A stretch of 45,179 bases of DNA from Oscillibacter sp. (GTDB lineage: Bacteria > Bacillota > Clostridia > Oscillospirales > Oscillospiraceae), in contig JAGBDS010000025.1 of NCBI GenBank assembly GCA_017937405.1, positions 1 through 45,179 on the forward strand, in the 5' to 3' direction. Below are positions 7,850-15,355 of this stretch, one piece after another. The position numbers and the translations under genes are program-made. The notes beneath the pieces are model-generated. The model was given only the letters and a program-made list of their open reading frames with translations, was not told where the DNA came from and ran no database searches. Within the stretch, counting starts at the first letter, position 1. Every line of letters starts with the position of its first letter.

Positions 7850-8443
7850 TCACTGCTGCCAGGGCACCTTGGCCCCCGGCGCCGCATCCGGGTCATAGGG
7901 AATGCGGACGTACTTGTGGAATTTATCCGCCGCGAAGGTGTTTTCGTACACGAAGCGGTGCTCCCGCATCAGCTCCGCCTCGTCCACCTCACCAGACGCC
8001 AGATACAGCGTCTTGTAGTGGACGCCGAACATCTCCGTGTCATAGCCCGCCGTCCGCAGGCCGTTCCGGGCGTAGAAGCCCAGCCGCCGCTCCGCCATTT
8101 CCGGGTCCGGGGCGTCCGCAGGCGCCTCGCTCTCGCCGAAGATGACGGTATCCGCCTCCCGCTCCCGCAGCTTCTGCAAGATCACAGAGCCCAGCCCCCC
8201 GTTCCGGGAGCCGCGGGAAACGCACAGGTAGTCCAGCAACGCCCAGCCGGGATGACCCAGCCACAAGAACGCCTCGCCCACGATGTTGTCCCCGTCAAAC
8301 AGGCACCAGGGCCTGTACCAGCCCTCTTCCCACATCCGTTCCATGTTCCGCAGGGGCTTTAATTCCGCAGCGGGAAACGCCTCCTTCAAATCCCGGTCAT
8401 AGACGGTCCGCAGCTGTTCCAGAGACGGTATCCTCAGTTCCAT
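7850..8443 (-). CDS. GNAT-family N-acetyltransferase
   Basis: A 197-aa protein with a GNAT-like core: DYLCVSRGSRNGGLGSVILQKL (about 70-91) has the R/G-x-x-G-x-G/A acetyl-CoA pyrophosphate loop in the form SRNGGLG, followed by F-Y-A-R-N-G-L near residue 122. The substrate cannot be named. The start at 8443 (AAGGGAG 11 nt upstream) overlaps the end of rimI by 47 nt, so the two are translated from the same mRNA. Confidence 0.8.
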   Translation of the reverse strand: MELRIPSLEQLRTVYDRDLKEAFPAAELKPLRNMERMWEEGWYRPWCLFDGDNIVGEAFLWLGHPGWALLDYLCVSRGSRNGGLGSVILQKLREREADTVIFGESEAPADAPDPEMAERRLGFYARNGLRTAGYDTEMFGVHYKTLYLASGEVDEAELMREHRFVYENTFAADKFHKYVRIPYDPDAAPGAKVPWQQ

Positions 8444-8906
8444 CGGTGTTAAACTCCCTTGTCATGATGATGGCATCCTCCTTGGGATGCTCGTAGTAAT
8501 TCTTCCGCCGGCCCACGCCCCGGAAGCCCCGGGCGCCGTAGAGAGCGATGGCATCATAGTTGGAGGCCCGCACCTCCAGCGTCAGGAACGCCAGGTGGTT
8601 TCCCTTGGCAAAATCCAGGAACACCTGCAGCAGCTTTCCCGCGATGCCCTGGCGGCGGCACTCCGGCCGCACGGCGATGTTGGTGATGTAGCCCTCGTCC
8701 AGCACCACCTGCAGCCCGGCGTAGCCCACCACCCGGTCGTTGTCATCCAGCGCCACCAGAAAGGCGGACAGCATGTTCTCCAGCTCCTCCGCCAGCATAT
8801 TCCGGGACCAGGGGGTGGAGAAGCAGATGCGCTCCAGTTCCGCCACCTCGTCCAGATGGTCTCCGTTCATGGGTACGATGCGCACATGCATTTGTTTTTC
8901 TTCCAT
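8397..8906 (-). CDS. rimI: Ribosomal protein S18-alanine N-acetyltransferase RimI
   Basis: A 169-aa GNAT protein of the RimI family: F-S-T-P-W-S near the N-terminus, ITNIAVRPECRRQGIAGKLL acetyl-CoA loop (R-R-Q-G-I-A-G), LEVRASNYDAIALYGARGF and R-R-K-N-Y-Y. RimI acetylates the N-terminal alanine of S18. The ATG at 8906 has AGGAG 8 nt upstream and is preferred over the ATG at 8924, which lacks a site. The 20-residue tail beyond the usual end overlaps the next gene. It lies 21 nt after polA. Confidence 0.9.
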   Translation of the reverse strand: MEEKQMHVRIVPMNGDHLDEVAELERICFSTPWSRNMLAEELENMLSAFLVALDDNDRVVGYAGLQVVLDEGYITNIAVRPECRRQGIAGKLLQVFLDFAKGNHLAFLTLEVRASNYDAIALYGARGFRGVGRRKNYYEHPKEDAIIMTREFNTDGTEDTVSGTAADRL

Positions 8907-8927
8907 ATCTTCACTCCTCACCATGTT

Positions 8928-11579
8928 TCAGCCCTTGGCCTCCAGCCAGTTTTTGCCCCAGTGGGCCTCGGCGGTCAGGGGGACGGACAGGGAGACCACA
9001 TGCTCCATCTCCTCCTCCAGCAGCTTCGCCACCGTCTCCGCCTCGCTTTCCGGGCACTCCACGATGAGTTCATCGTGGACCTGGAGCACCAGCCGGGCCT
9101 GCAGTTTTTCCGCCTTCAGCCGCTTGTGGACGGCCACCATGGCCAGCTTCATGACGTCCGCCGCCGTGCCCTGAACGGGCATATTCAGCGCCACCCGCTC
9201 GCCGAAGGACCGCAGGTTGAAGTTGGAGGACTTCAGCTCCGGCAGGTCCCGCCTGCGGTGGAGCAGCGTCTCCACATAGCCGTTTTCCTTGGCCTTTTCC
9301 ACCACTTCATCCATATACTTCCGCACGCCGGGGAAGGTAGCGAAATACGCCTCCATGTAATCTTTCGCCTCCGCCACGGAGACGCCGATGTCCTGGCTCA
9401 GGGAGAAAGCGGAGATACCGTATACAATGCCGAAGTTCACCGCCTTGGCGCTGCGGCGCATCTCCGGCGTGACCTCCGCCCGCTCCACATGGAACACCTT
9501 GGCCGCCGTCTCGGCGTGGAAATCTCCGCCGGAGAGGAAGGCTTCCCGCATCCCCTCGTCCCCGGCCATGTGGGCCAGGAGGCGCAGTTCGATCTGGGAG
9601 TAGTCCGCGTCCACCAGCACGCAGCCCCCGGCGGGCACGAACATCCGCCGAATCTCGCTGCCCAGATCGGTGCGGGTGGGGATGTTCTGCAAATTCGGCT
9701 CCGTGGAGCTCAGCCGCCCGGTGGCGGTGACGGTCATCTGGAAAGAAGTCCGCACCCGTCCGTCCGGGTCCAACGCCTTCAGCAAACCGTCGGCATAGGT
9801 GGATTTCAGCTTGGTGAGCTGCCGGTATTCCAGCACCGCCCCCACGATGGGCGCCTCATAGCGCAGCTTTTCCAGCACGTCCGCGTTGGTGGACCAGCCG
9901 GTCTTGGTCTTTTTCCCGTGGGGCAGGCCCAGCTTTCCAAAAAGAATTTCGCCCAACTGCTTGGGGGAGTTGATGTTGAAGCTCTCCCCCGCCATATCGT
10001 AAATCTTCTGCTCCAGCTCCGCCGCCCGACGGGACAGCATCTCGCCGAACTCCGCCAGGGCCCGGGCGTCCACCCGGCAGCCCGCCAGCTCCATCTCCGC
10101 CAGCACGCGGCACAACGGCAGCTCGGCGGTCTCGAACAGATCCCACATGTCCAGCTCTTTCAGCCTGGGAGCCAGCGCATCATACAGCGCGTCCACCGCC
10201 GTGGCGTAGCTGTCGAAGGACGCTTCCGCCTGGGCAGCGTCCCCCAGCAGGGAGAACGCCTCTTTTTCCAGATACAAGGGCTTTGGCAGTTCCTCATTGA
10301 AATAGGCCACGAACAGCCTCTGCAAATCGTAGCTTCCCGCCGTTGCGTCCAGCAAATAAGCCGCCAGCGCCGTATCGAAGAGGAACCCCTCGGCGGGCAG
10401 ACCGTTTTCCAGCAGCGTCCGCATCAGGTCCTTCACGTTGTGGGACACCTTTTTGATGTCCCCGGCAAACAGCGAGCGCAAAAGCCCGTTCCAGTCCCCG
10501 GAGAACTTCTCAAAGAACAGTTCCGCCGTCACGGCGGTGTTTTCTTCGGTTTTGCACACCACTACAATGCCCGTCAGGTCCGGCAGCGCCAGCAGGGACA
10601 CATGGTCCGCCCCGCGCCAGAGAGCCAGCAGCTCATCCGCCTTAGTCTGGTCCGTCACCTGCTCCACCGTGACCGTGAGATCGGCTTTTTTCGGCTCCGC
10701 CGCCGTCTCCTCGGGCTTCAGGCCGAATTTTTCGATGAGTTTCGTAAATTCCAGCCGCAAAAACAGCGGATACGCCGCCCCGCCGGGCTCCTTCACCAGA
10801 TTGTTCTCCGGCTTAAAATCCAGCGGCGCGTCGGTGACAATGGTGGCCAGCCAGTAGGAGTGCCGTGCGCTCTCCTCCCCCTCCGTCAGCTTGCGGATGG
10901 CGGCGGGCTTGGCCTCGATGTCCGGCAGTTTCCCATACAAGGCATCGATGCTCTCATACTTCTGAATCAGATCCATGGCGGTCTTTTCTCCAACGCCCGG
11001 CACGCCGGGAATGTTGTCGGAGGAATCCCCCATCAGGGCCTTCAGGTCGATCATGTGAATGGGATCAAACCCATACTGCTCCCGGAAGGTCTCTGGCGTC
11101 ATATCCTTGGTGGTGGTCTGGCCCATGCGGGTGGACACCAGCTTCACCTTGGTGCGGTCGGTGATGAGCTGCAAACTGTCCTTGTCTCCCGTGACCACCA
11201 CGCACTCCCACCCGGCAGCCTCGCACTTGCGGGAGATGGTGCCGATCAGGTCGTCGGCCTCCCAGCCCTCCATCTCGTACCGGGGGATGTTCAGGGCGTC
11301 CAGCACCTCTTTCAGTACCGGCACCTGCATCCGCAGCTCCTCCGGCATGGGCTTCCGGGTGGCCTTGTAGGCCTCGTCGGCGGTGTGGCGGAAGGTGGGC
11401 GCGTGGACGTCAAAGGTAACGCACACCGCGTCCGGCGTCTCCTCCCCCTCCAGCCGCAGCAAGGTGGTCAGAAAGCCGAAAACGGCGTGGGTGTACAGCC
11501 CGTCCCGGGTAGAAAGGGGCCGGATGCCGTAGTAGGCCCGATTGATGATGGAATTGCCGTCGATGACCATGAGCTTCAT
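8928..11579 (-). CDS. polA: DNA polymerase I
   Basis: An 883-aa family A polymerase for primer removal and repair synthesis. The N-terminal 5' nuclease (about 1-290) begins MKLMVIDGNSIINRAYYG and has the Asp-rich metal motifs. The central 3'-5' exonuclease fold (about 300-470) lacks a recognisable DxE motif, as in many Firmicutes enzymes, so proofreading is probably absent. The polymerase domain carries motif A DADYSQIELR (near 653), motif B K-A-V-N-F-G-I-V-Y-G (near 711) and motif C VHDE (near 837). First gene of the polA-rimI-GNAT-tsaD operon, with promoter at 11617-11645. Confidence 0.97.
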   Translation of the reverse strand: MKLMVIDGNSIINRAYYGIRPLSTRDGLYTHAVFGFLTTLLRLEGEETPDAVCVTFDVHAPTFRHTADEAYKATRKPMPEELRMQVPVLKEVLDALNIPRYEMEGWEADDLIGTISRKCEAAGWECVVVTGDKDSLQLITDRTKVKLVSTRMGQTTTKDMTPETFREQYGFDPIHMIDLKALMGDSSDNIPGVPGVGEKTAMDLIQKYESIDALYGKLPDIEAKPAAIRKLTEGEESARHSYWLATIVTDAPLDFKPENNLVKEPGGAAYPLFLRLEFTKLIEKFGLKPEETAAEPKKADLTVTVEQVTDQTKADELLALWRGADHVSLLALPDLTGIVVVCKTEENTAVTAELFFEKFSGDWNGLLRSLFAGDIKKVSHNVKDLMRTLLENGLPAEGFLFDTALAAYLLDATAGSYDLQRLFVAYFNEELPKPLYLEKEAFSLLGDAAQAEASFDSYATAVDALYDALAPRLKELDMWDLFETAELPLCRVLAEMELAGCRVDARALAEFGEMLSRRAAELEQKIYDMAGESFNINSPKQLGEILFGKLGLPHGKKTKTGWSTNADVLEKLRYEAPIVGAVLEYRQLTKLKSTYADGLLKALDPDGRVRTSFQMTVTATGRLSSTEPNLQNIPTRTDLGSEIRRMFVPAGGCVLVDADYSQIELRLLAHMAGDEGMREAFLSGGDFHAETAAKVFHVERAEVTPEMRRSAKAVNFGIVYGISAFSLSQDIGVSVAEAKDYMEAYFATFPGVRKYMDEVVEKAKENGYVETLLHRRRDLPELKSSNFNLRSFGERVALNMPVQGTAADVMKLAMVAVHKRLKAEKLQARLVLQVHDELIVECPESEAETVAKLLEEEMEHVVSLSVPLTAEAHWGKNWLEAKG

Positions 11580-11616
11580 GGGTGCGTCCTCCCGGAAATG
11601 ATTTCATAATTAAGAT

Positions 11617-11645
11617 AGTATACCCCATCCGCCGCGTTTTCGCAA
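11617..11645 (-). promoter_or_regulatory. Promoter of the polA operon
   Basis: On the minus strand TTGCGA (-35) and TATACT (-10, 11622-11617) have 17-nt spacing, 38 nt before the polA ATG. The spacer begins with GGATGGGG, which pairs with CCCCATCC immediately upstream, so the promoter overlaps an inverted repeat. Confidence 0.6.
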
Positions 11646-11661
11646 TGGATGGGGCAAATAA

Positions 11662-12054
11662 TCACGCTCTCAGCAAACGTTCGATTTCCTTATCCGGCCA
11701 ATATCCCCAGGATTCCACGATCTTTCCGTCAGCCACTTTGAAATTCTCAAGGGCTTCAAAGGAAATCCGCCGGCCCATGGCGGCAATTCCCATCCACTCT
11801 CCGATATGGACGCCCTCGTAGCGGACCCTCGTCCCCACCATTCCGTTTTCCGAAAAAATATCCTCCATGCTGACCCGCATATCTCCAAACGTCCCGGAAA
11901 CGGCTTTCAGAATCCCGACCGCATCCCGGTTGCTTCTGGCCCCCGCCGGACTGTGGTCCAGGTAGTTTTCCGCCAGACACTCCATAATAAAATCGAAGTT
12001 TTTCCTTTCATAGCCCTCTACGAAAAAGCGGCTCACCAGTTCTTTGTCCTCCAT
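11662..12054 (-). CDS. SnoaL-like/ester cyclase domain protein
   Basis: A 130-aa protein that reads like a stand-alone SnoaL/NTF2-like cone fold: N-terminal helix with R-F-F-V-E-G-Y, Y-L-D-H-S-P, M-R-V-S-M-E-D-I-F-S-E, and G-M-V-G-T-R-V-R-Y-E-G-V-H-I-G. Such proteins include polyketide cyclases, isomerases and many uncharacterised small-molecule-binding proteins; no substrate can be assigned. It lies 13 nt downstream of a small XRE regulator on the same strand, with which it may form an operon. Confidence 0.75.
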   Translation of the reverse strand: MEDKELVSRFFVEGYERKNFDFIMECLAENYLDHSPAGARSNRDAVGILKAVSGTFGDMRVSMEDIFSENGMVGTRVRYEGVHIGEWMGIAAMGRRISFEALENFKVADGKIVESWGYWPDKEIERLLRA

Positions 12055-12067
12055 ACTGCTCCCTCCT

Positions 12068-12283
12068 TTATCTGCGGTACGGCGCGGGCTCGTCCGTCAG
12101 CCCCAGCAGATAGTCTACACTGGTACCGTAAAACCGGGCAAGGGCAATGAGGGACGCGCTGGGGATGTCCAGTGTCCCGCTCTCATACCGGGAATAGGTG
12201 GTCTGGGAGACGTGCAGTACCGCCGCCACCGCCGTCTGGTTCAAATCCCGGTCCTCCCGCAGGTTCCGCAGCCGCTGATACAT
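12068..12283 (-). CDS. Small XRE-family transcriptional regulator
   Basis: A 71-aa Cro/CI-type helix-turn-helix protein: L-R-E-D-R-D-L-N-Q-T-A-V-A, then V-S-Q-T-T-Y-S-R-Y-E-S-G (recognition helix), and the typical end F-Y-G-T-S-V-D-Y-L-L-G-L-T-D-E. The ATG at 12283 has AGGAGGGG upstream. It is a paralogue of the regulator at 16857-17084 and, like it, is divergent from a tiny gene with a duplicated operator between them. Autoregulation is inferred from the operators at 12492-12533. Confidence 0.85.
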   Translation of the reverse strand: MYQRLRNLREDRDLNQTAVAAVLHVSQTTYSRYESGTLDIPSASLIALARFYGTSVDYLLGLTDEPAPYRR

Positions 12284-12310
12284 AGGCGCTCCCCTCCTCG
12301 TCTGATTTCC

Positions 12311-12422
12311 CAGCTTGTCGAAAAAGTCTTTTCGACAAGCTGCTGCAATTTTTTCTGAACTTTTCAAGTTCAGAAAAAATTATGATTAAAAACGAAAGAC
12401 ACCCTTCCTGGGTTTCTTTCGT
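12311..12422 (-). promoter_or_regulatory. Three consecutive perfect hairpins in the leader of the XRE gene
   Basis: Stem 1: 12311-12324 with 12329-12342 (14 bp). Stem 2: 12347-12362 with 12366-12381 (16 bp). Stem 3: 12392-12399 with 12415-12422, extended inside by ACCC/GGGT. Read leftward, stem 3 is followed by TTTTT and looks like an intrinsic terminator; stems 1 and 2 then lie between it and the XRE start. Leader attenuation or a short terminated RNA are both possible. Confidence 0.55.
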
Positions 12423-12491
12423 AACTATCTTCCTTCTCGTCGCGCAAGGTTTCCGGGTTTATCGACAGTCTCATTTCTTCTCATTGTATGG

Positions 12492-12533
12492 TATGCAAAA
12501 ATCGCATATTTATTTTTATGCGGTAATCGCATA
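12492..12533. promoter_or_regulatory. Two 17-bp operator repeats, TATGC-N7-GCATA
   Basis: TATGCAAAAATCGCATA (12492-12508) and TATGCGGTAATCGCATA (12517-12533) share 14 of 17 bases, are both palindromic at their ends and are centred 25 bp apart. Repeat 2 ends in a -10-like TAGAAT (12532-12537) facing the small gene at 12566. The position between two divergent genes, one of them an XRE regulator, suggests its binding sites. Confidence 0.65.
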
Positions 12534-12565
12534 GAATAGAGAAAAAGTCGAAACAGGAGGCTGCC

Positions 12566-12730
12566 ATGAACGACCAAGACTCACCCACCTGGCGCATCTG
12601 GGTGGACACAGCCCAGCGCATCGTGTCCTTTCACCCGGTAGAGGGCTTCGAGCTGTTGGAATTTCACGACCAGGCCCTTTTCCACCACTGCGTGGACGAA
12701 TACACCCGCCAGCGTTACCGCTACCAATAA
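12566..12730 (+). CDS. DUF6061-type small protein
   Basis: A 54-aa protein (M-N-D-Q-D-S-P-T-W-R-I-W-V-D-T-A ... R-Q-R-Y-R-Y-Q) with AGGAGG 6 nt before the ATG. It resembles the short DUF6061 proteins of Clostridia: W-R-I-W-V-D, R-I-V-S-F-H-P-V-E-G-F and a C-terminal R-Y-x-Y-Q. Function unknown. It is divergent from the XRE regulator at 12283 with operators between them, so it is probably the regulator's target or partner. Confidence 0.75.
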   Translation: MNDQDSPTWRIWVDTAQRIVSFHPVEGFELLEFHDQALFHHCVDEYTRQRYRYQ

Positions 12731-12759
12731 AACACCCAAAAATTTTCCTGTTTTTTCAG

Positions 12760-12788
12760 TAGACAAACCGCCGGTTTTAGCGTATACT
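12760..12788 (+). promoter_or_regulatory. Promoter of ade
   Basis: TAGACA (12760-12765) and TATACT (12783-12788) with a 17-nt spacer give a leader of about 75 nt. The leader is AT-rich, and no purine-riboswitch sequence was recognised in it. Confidence 0.7.
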
Positions 12789-12870
12789 CACTCTAATAAA
12801 GATATTATTATCTTTTATGCCTATCATAATAAAATTTAATATCTAAAAAATAATCAGAAGGAGTGGTTCT

Positions 12871-14595
12871 ATGTCTGAAAGCTACGCTGGCAAGATCAAC
12901 CGGAAGCTGCTGAAAAAGCGCCGCATCATCAACGCGGCCGCCGGCCGGGAACCGGCGGACCTGGTGCTGAAGAACGCCACCTACGTCAATGTGTTCGCCA
13001 ACCAGCTATGCACGGCGGACATCGCCGTGGCGGAGGGTCTCATTGTGGGCATGGGCACCTACTCCGGCACGGTGGAAGAGGACTGCACCGGCAAGATCGT
13101 CCTCCCCGGCTTCCTGGACGCCCACATCCACCTGGAAAGCTCTCTGGTCTCTCCTCGGGAGTTCGTGAAGGCCGTCCTACCCCACGGCACCACCACCGTC
13201 ATCACCGACCCCCACGAGATCGCCAACGTCATGGGCACCGACGGCATCGAGTATATGCTCCAGGCCACGGAGGACCTGCCGGTGGATGTGCGGTTCATGC
13301 TGCCCTCCTGCGTCCCGGCAACGCCCCTGGACGAATCCGGTGCGGTGCTGGATTACCGGGCCATCGACAGCTTCTATGACCACCCCCGGGTCCAGGGCCT
13401 TGCGGAGATGATGAACTTCGTGGGCACCATCGCCGGGGACGACCAGTGTGTGGAGAAGATCGTGGCGGCCCAGGCCCACCATAAGAAGATCGACGGCCAC
13501 GCCCCGGACCTGGTGGACAACGACCTGAACGCCTATATCGCCGCCGGTGTGTACTCCGACCACGAGTGCCATGACCTGAACGACGCCATCGCCAAGCTGG
13601 AGCGGGGCCAGTTCATTATGATCCGGGAGGGCACCGCCGCCCGGAACCTGGAGGCCCTGGTGCCTCTGCTGTGCGACAAATACAGCGAGCGGTGCATGTT
13701 CTGCACCGACGATAAGCACCCCAACGACCTGCTGGAAAAGGGCCACATCGACTATATCGTAAAAAAGGCCATCGGCCTGGGCGTGGACCCCATCACCGCG
13801 GTGAAGGTGGCCTGCCACAACGCCGCCCGGTACTTCCTGCTGAACAACCGGGGCGCCATCGCTCCCGGCTATCTGGGCGACTTCGTCATCATCGACGATT
13901 TCCAGAATTTCAACATTGAAAAGGTCTACAAAAAAGGCGAGCTGATGGTGGAAAACGGCGTGGTCCGGGACTTCCCCGCGCCGGAAATTGAACAGTACCT
14001 GACGGACCGGGCCCACAGCACCTTCCATGTGGGCACCCTGACGGCGGAGAACTTCACGGAGCACCGTCCCCGGGGCATCATCGGCATGGTGAACGGTGAG
14101 ATCACCACCACCGACGCCGGATACTCCGACCGCATCGACGTGGAGTACGACGTGCTGAAGATCGCCGTAGTGGAGCGCCACAAAAACACCCACCACATCG
14201 GCATCGGCTTTCTCCAGGGCTACGGCCTGAAGTCCGGCGCCGTGGCCACCTCTATTTCCCACGACTCCCACAACATCATCGTGGTGGGCACCAACGAGGC
14301 GGACATGGCCGCCGCTGTGAACCGGGTGGTGGAGCTGAACGGCGGCATCGTGGTCTGGGACGGCGGCGCCCCCAAGGCGGAAGTCCCCCTGGCCATTGCA
14401 GGCATTATGAGCGACGAACCGCTGGTGACCGTCAACGAGAAGCTGGAGGATGCCAAGGAAAAGGCCTACGCCCTGGGTGTCAGCCGGGGCATCGACCCCT
14501 TCATGACGCTGAGTTTCATGGCCCTGCCGGTGATCCCCTCCCTGCGCATCACCACCCGCGGCGTGTTCGACGTCAATAGTCAAAGCTACGTATAA
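12871..14595 (+). CDS. ade: Adenine deaminase
   Basis: A 574-aa amidohydrolase that converts adenine to hypoxanthine and ammonia for purine salvage. The N-terminal beta-sandwich (to about 78) leads into the metal motif LPGFLDAHIHLES (HIH at 85-87), T-D-P-H-E-I-A-N-V, then H-E-C-H-D-L and C-T-D-D-K-H-P-N-D-L of the amidohydrolase barrel. The C-terminal half has the adenine-deaminase-specific segments H-H-I-G-I-G-F and S-H-D-S-H-N-I-I-V-V-G. AGAAGGAG precedes the ATG. Length and motifs match bacterial AdeC; terminator at 14602. Confidence 0.96.
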   Translation: MSESYAGKINRKLLKKRRIINAAAGREPADLVLKNATYVNVFANQLCTADIAVAEGLIVGMGTYSGTVEEDCTGKIVLPGFLDAHIHLESSLVSPREFVKAVLPHGTTTVITDPHEIANVMGTDGIEYMLQATEDLPVDVRFMLPSCVPATPLDESGAVLDYRAIDSFYDHPRVQGLAEMMNFVGTIAGDDQCVEKIVAAQAHHKKIDGHAPDLVDNDLNAYIAAGVYSDHECHDLNDAIAKLERGQFIMIREGTAARNLEALVPLLCDKYSERCMFCTDDKHPNDLLEKGHIDYIVKKAIGLGVDPITAVKVACHNAARYFLLNNRGAIAPGYLGDFVIIDDFQNFNIEKVYKKGELMVENGVVRDFPAPEIEQYLTDRAHSTFHVGTLTAENFTEHRPRGIIGMVNGEITTTDAGYSDRIDVEYDVLKIAVVERHKNTHHIGIGFLQGYGLKSGAVATSISHDSHNIIVVGTNEADMAAAVNRVVELNGGIVVWDGGAPKAEVPLAIAGIMSDEPLVTVNEKLEDAKEKAYALGVSRGIDPFMTLSFMALPVIPSLRITTRGVFDVNSQSYV

Positions 14596-14601
14596 ACATC
14601 G

Positions 14602-14638
14602 AGGGCCGGTCCCCGGCGGGGGCTGGCCCTTTTGTTTT
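14602..14638 (+). terminator. Terminator of ade
   Basis: AGGGCC-G-GTCCCC-GGC-GGGGGC-T-GGCCCT forms a GC-rich hairpin followed by TTTTGTTTT, 7 nt after the ade stop. Confidence 0.75.
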
Positions 14639-14684
14639 CCCCCGGCAGGGGGATAGCGGGGGAGGCTCCCCCCATTTATCTCCG

Positions 14685-14719
14685 GCCTAAGAGCCGCCGC
14701 TTTGCGGCGGCTCTTAGGC
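14685..14719. repeat. Perfect 16-bp hairpin at the edge of the structured repeat
   Basis: GCCTAAGAGCCGCCGC and GCGGCGGCTCTTAGGC pair around TTT. The tip GCCGC-TTT-GCGGC is the same hairpin, inverted, as the one closing the repeat at 15157-15173 and 21258-21274. It lies in the 760-bp gene-free stretch between ade and the transporter. Confidence 0.7.
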
Positions 14720-14756
14720 GAAGGTAAGCGCAAGGCCAAAAGCGTGCCAAATCCGA

Positions 14757-15173
14757 CGACCACCCCGAAAGCCCCACCCAAGCCCTTAAATGCGGGGAAG
14801 CACCCTCTCTGTTCCCCAAATCCCAGTCGCACCCGGCAGGAGACTGCCCTATTAAGGGGGCACCGTCTCGCCCGACCCCCGTCCTGGTCCAAACCTGCCC
14901 GAACGGGCAGGTTTTGGACATCCAAGCGGTTTCTTTTCCACCGCTGCTGCGGCGGCTGAAGGTGAATTGCCGCGCAGCGGCAAGAGAAGCCCCTCTGGAG
15001 GGTTTCTTTGTCAAGACAAAGAAAAGTGGGGGCCGCATCCTGCCCGGCGAAGCCGGGCACGTCCCCCGTCCCGACCCCGTGGGCCGACCACCCCCGTCCC
15101 GCGCCCGCAGGCGGCCCCCTTTCCGCCCTCTCCGAAAGGGAAACGGCCTCGTCCTCGCGCCGCAAAGCGGCGC
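14757..15173 (+). repeat. Structured interspersed repeat, copy 1 (full)
   Basis: Order: module B (14757-14882) with mini-hairpins GGGGAA...TTCCCC and GGCAG-GAGA-CTGCC; hairpin 1 (14888-14918, CCTGCCC/GGGCAGG); CCGC-TGCT-GCGG; TTGCCGC-GCA-GCGGCAA (14967-14983); hairpin 2 (15003-15024, TTTCTTTGTC/GACAAAGAAA); GTGGGGG; and hairpin 3 (15157-15173, GCGCCGC-AAA-GCGGCGC). Module B is about 80 percent identical to 21017-21144. The middle is present inverted at 20463-20616. Open frames across it look like shadows. Either a mobile repeat or a structured RNA. Confidence 0.75.
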
Positions 15174-15355
15174 ATCGTCCCGCGCCCGTTGGATGCGCCA
15201 GCCTTCACATCATAACTTTTTCTTATTTTAACATCGTATTTTAGTGGATACATCGGAAGTTTTCCCCCGGAACCCCATTGACTTTCCAATAGTAGTCCTT
15301 TACCATAAAAACCACCCCCTTCGGGCGGTTTGAAAAAGAGTAAGGAGATACCCCC

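Noticed and set aside
8487-11609. Very long + strand open frame (about 1040 codons) opposite polA
   Set aside because: It mirrors polA and rimI in a high-GC region; composition is His/Gln/Arg-rich without known domains and it has no ribosome-binding site. polA motifs are certain.
12731-12870. Purine riboswitch before ade
   Set aside because: No conserved purine-aptamer loops were found in the leader; only a promoter is supported.
13177-15165. Minus-strand open frame of about 660 codons opposite ade
   Set aside because: Shadow of ade that runs on into the structured repeat; no domains and biased composition.
14702-15244. Several overlapping 80-105-codon frames in the 14.7-15.2 kb gap
   Set aside because: They follow the repeated structured element, and the corresponding frames in the other copies are interrupted or different. 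Non-coding explanation preferred.
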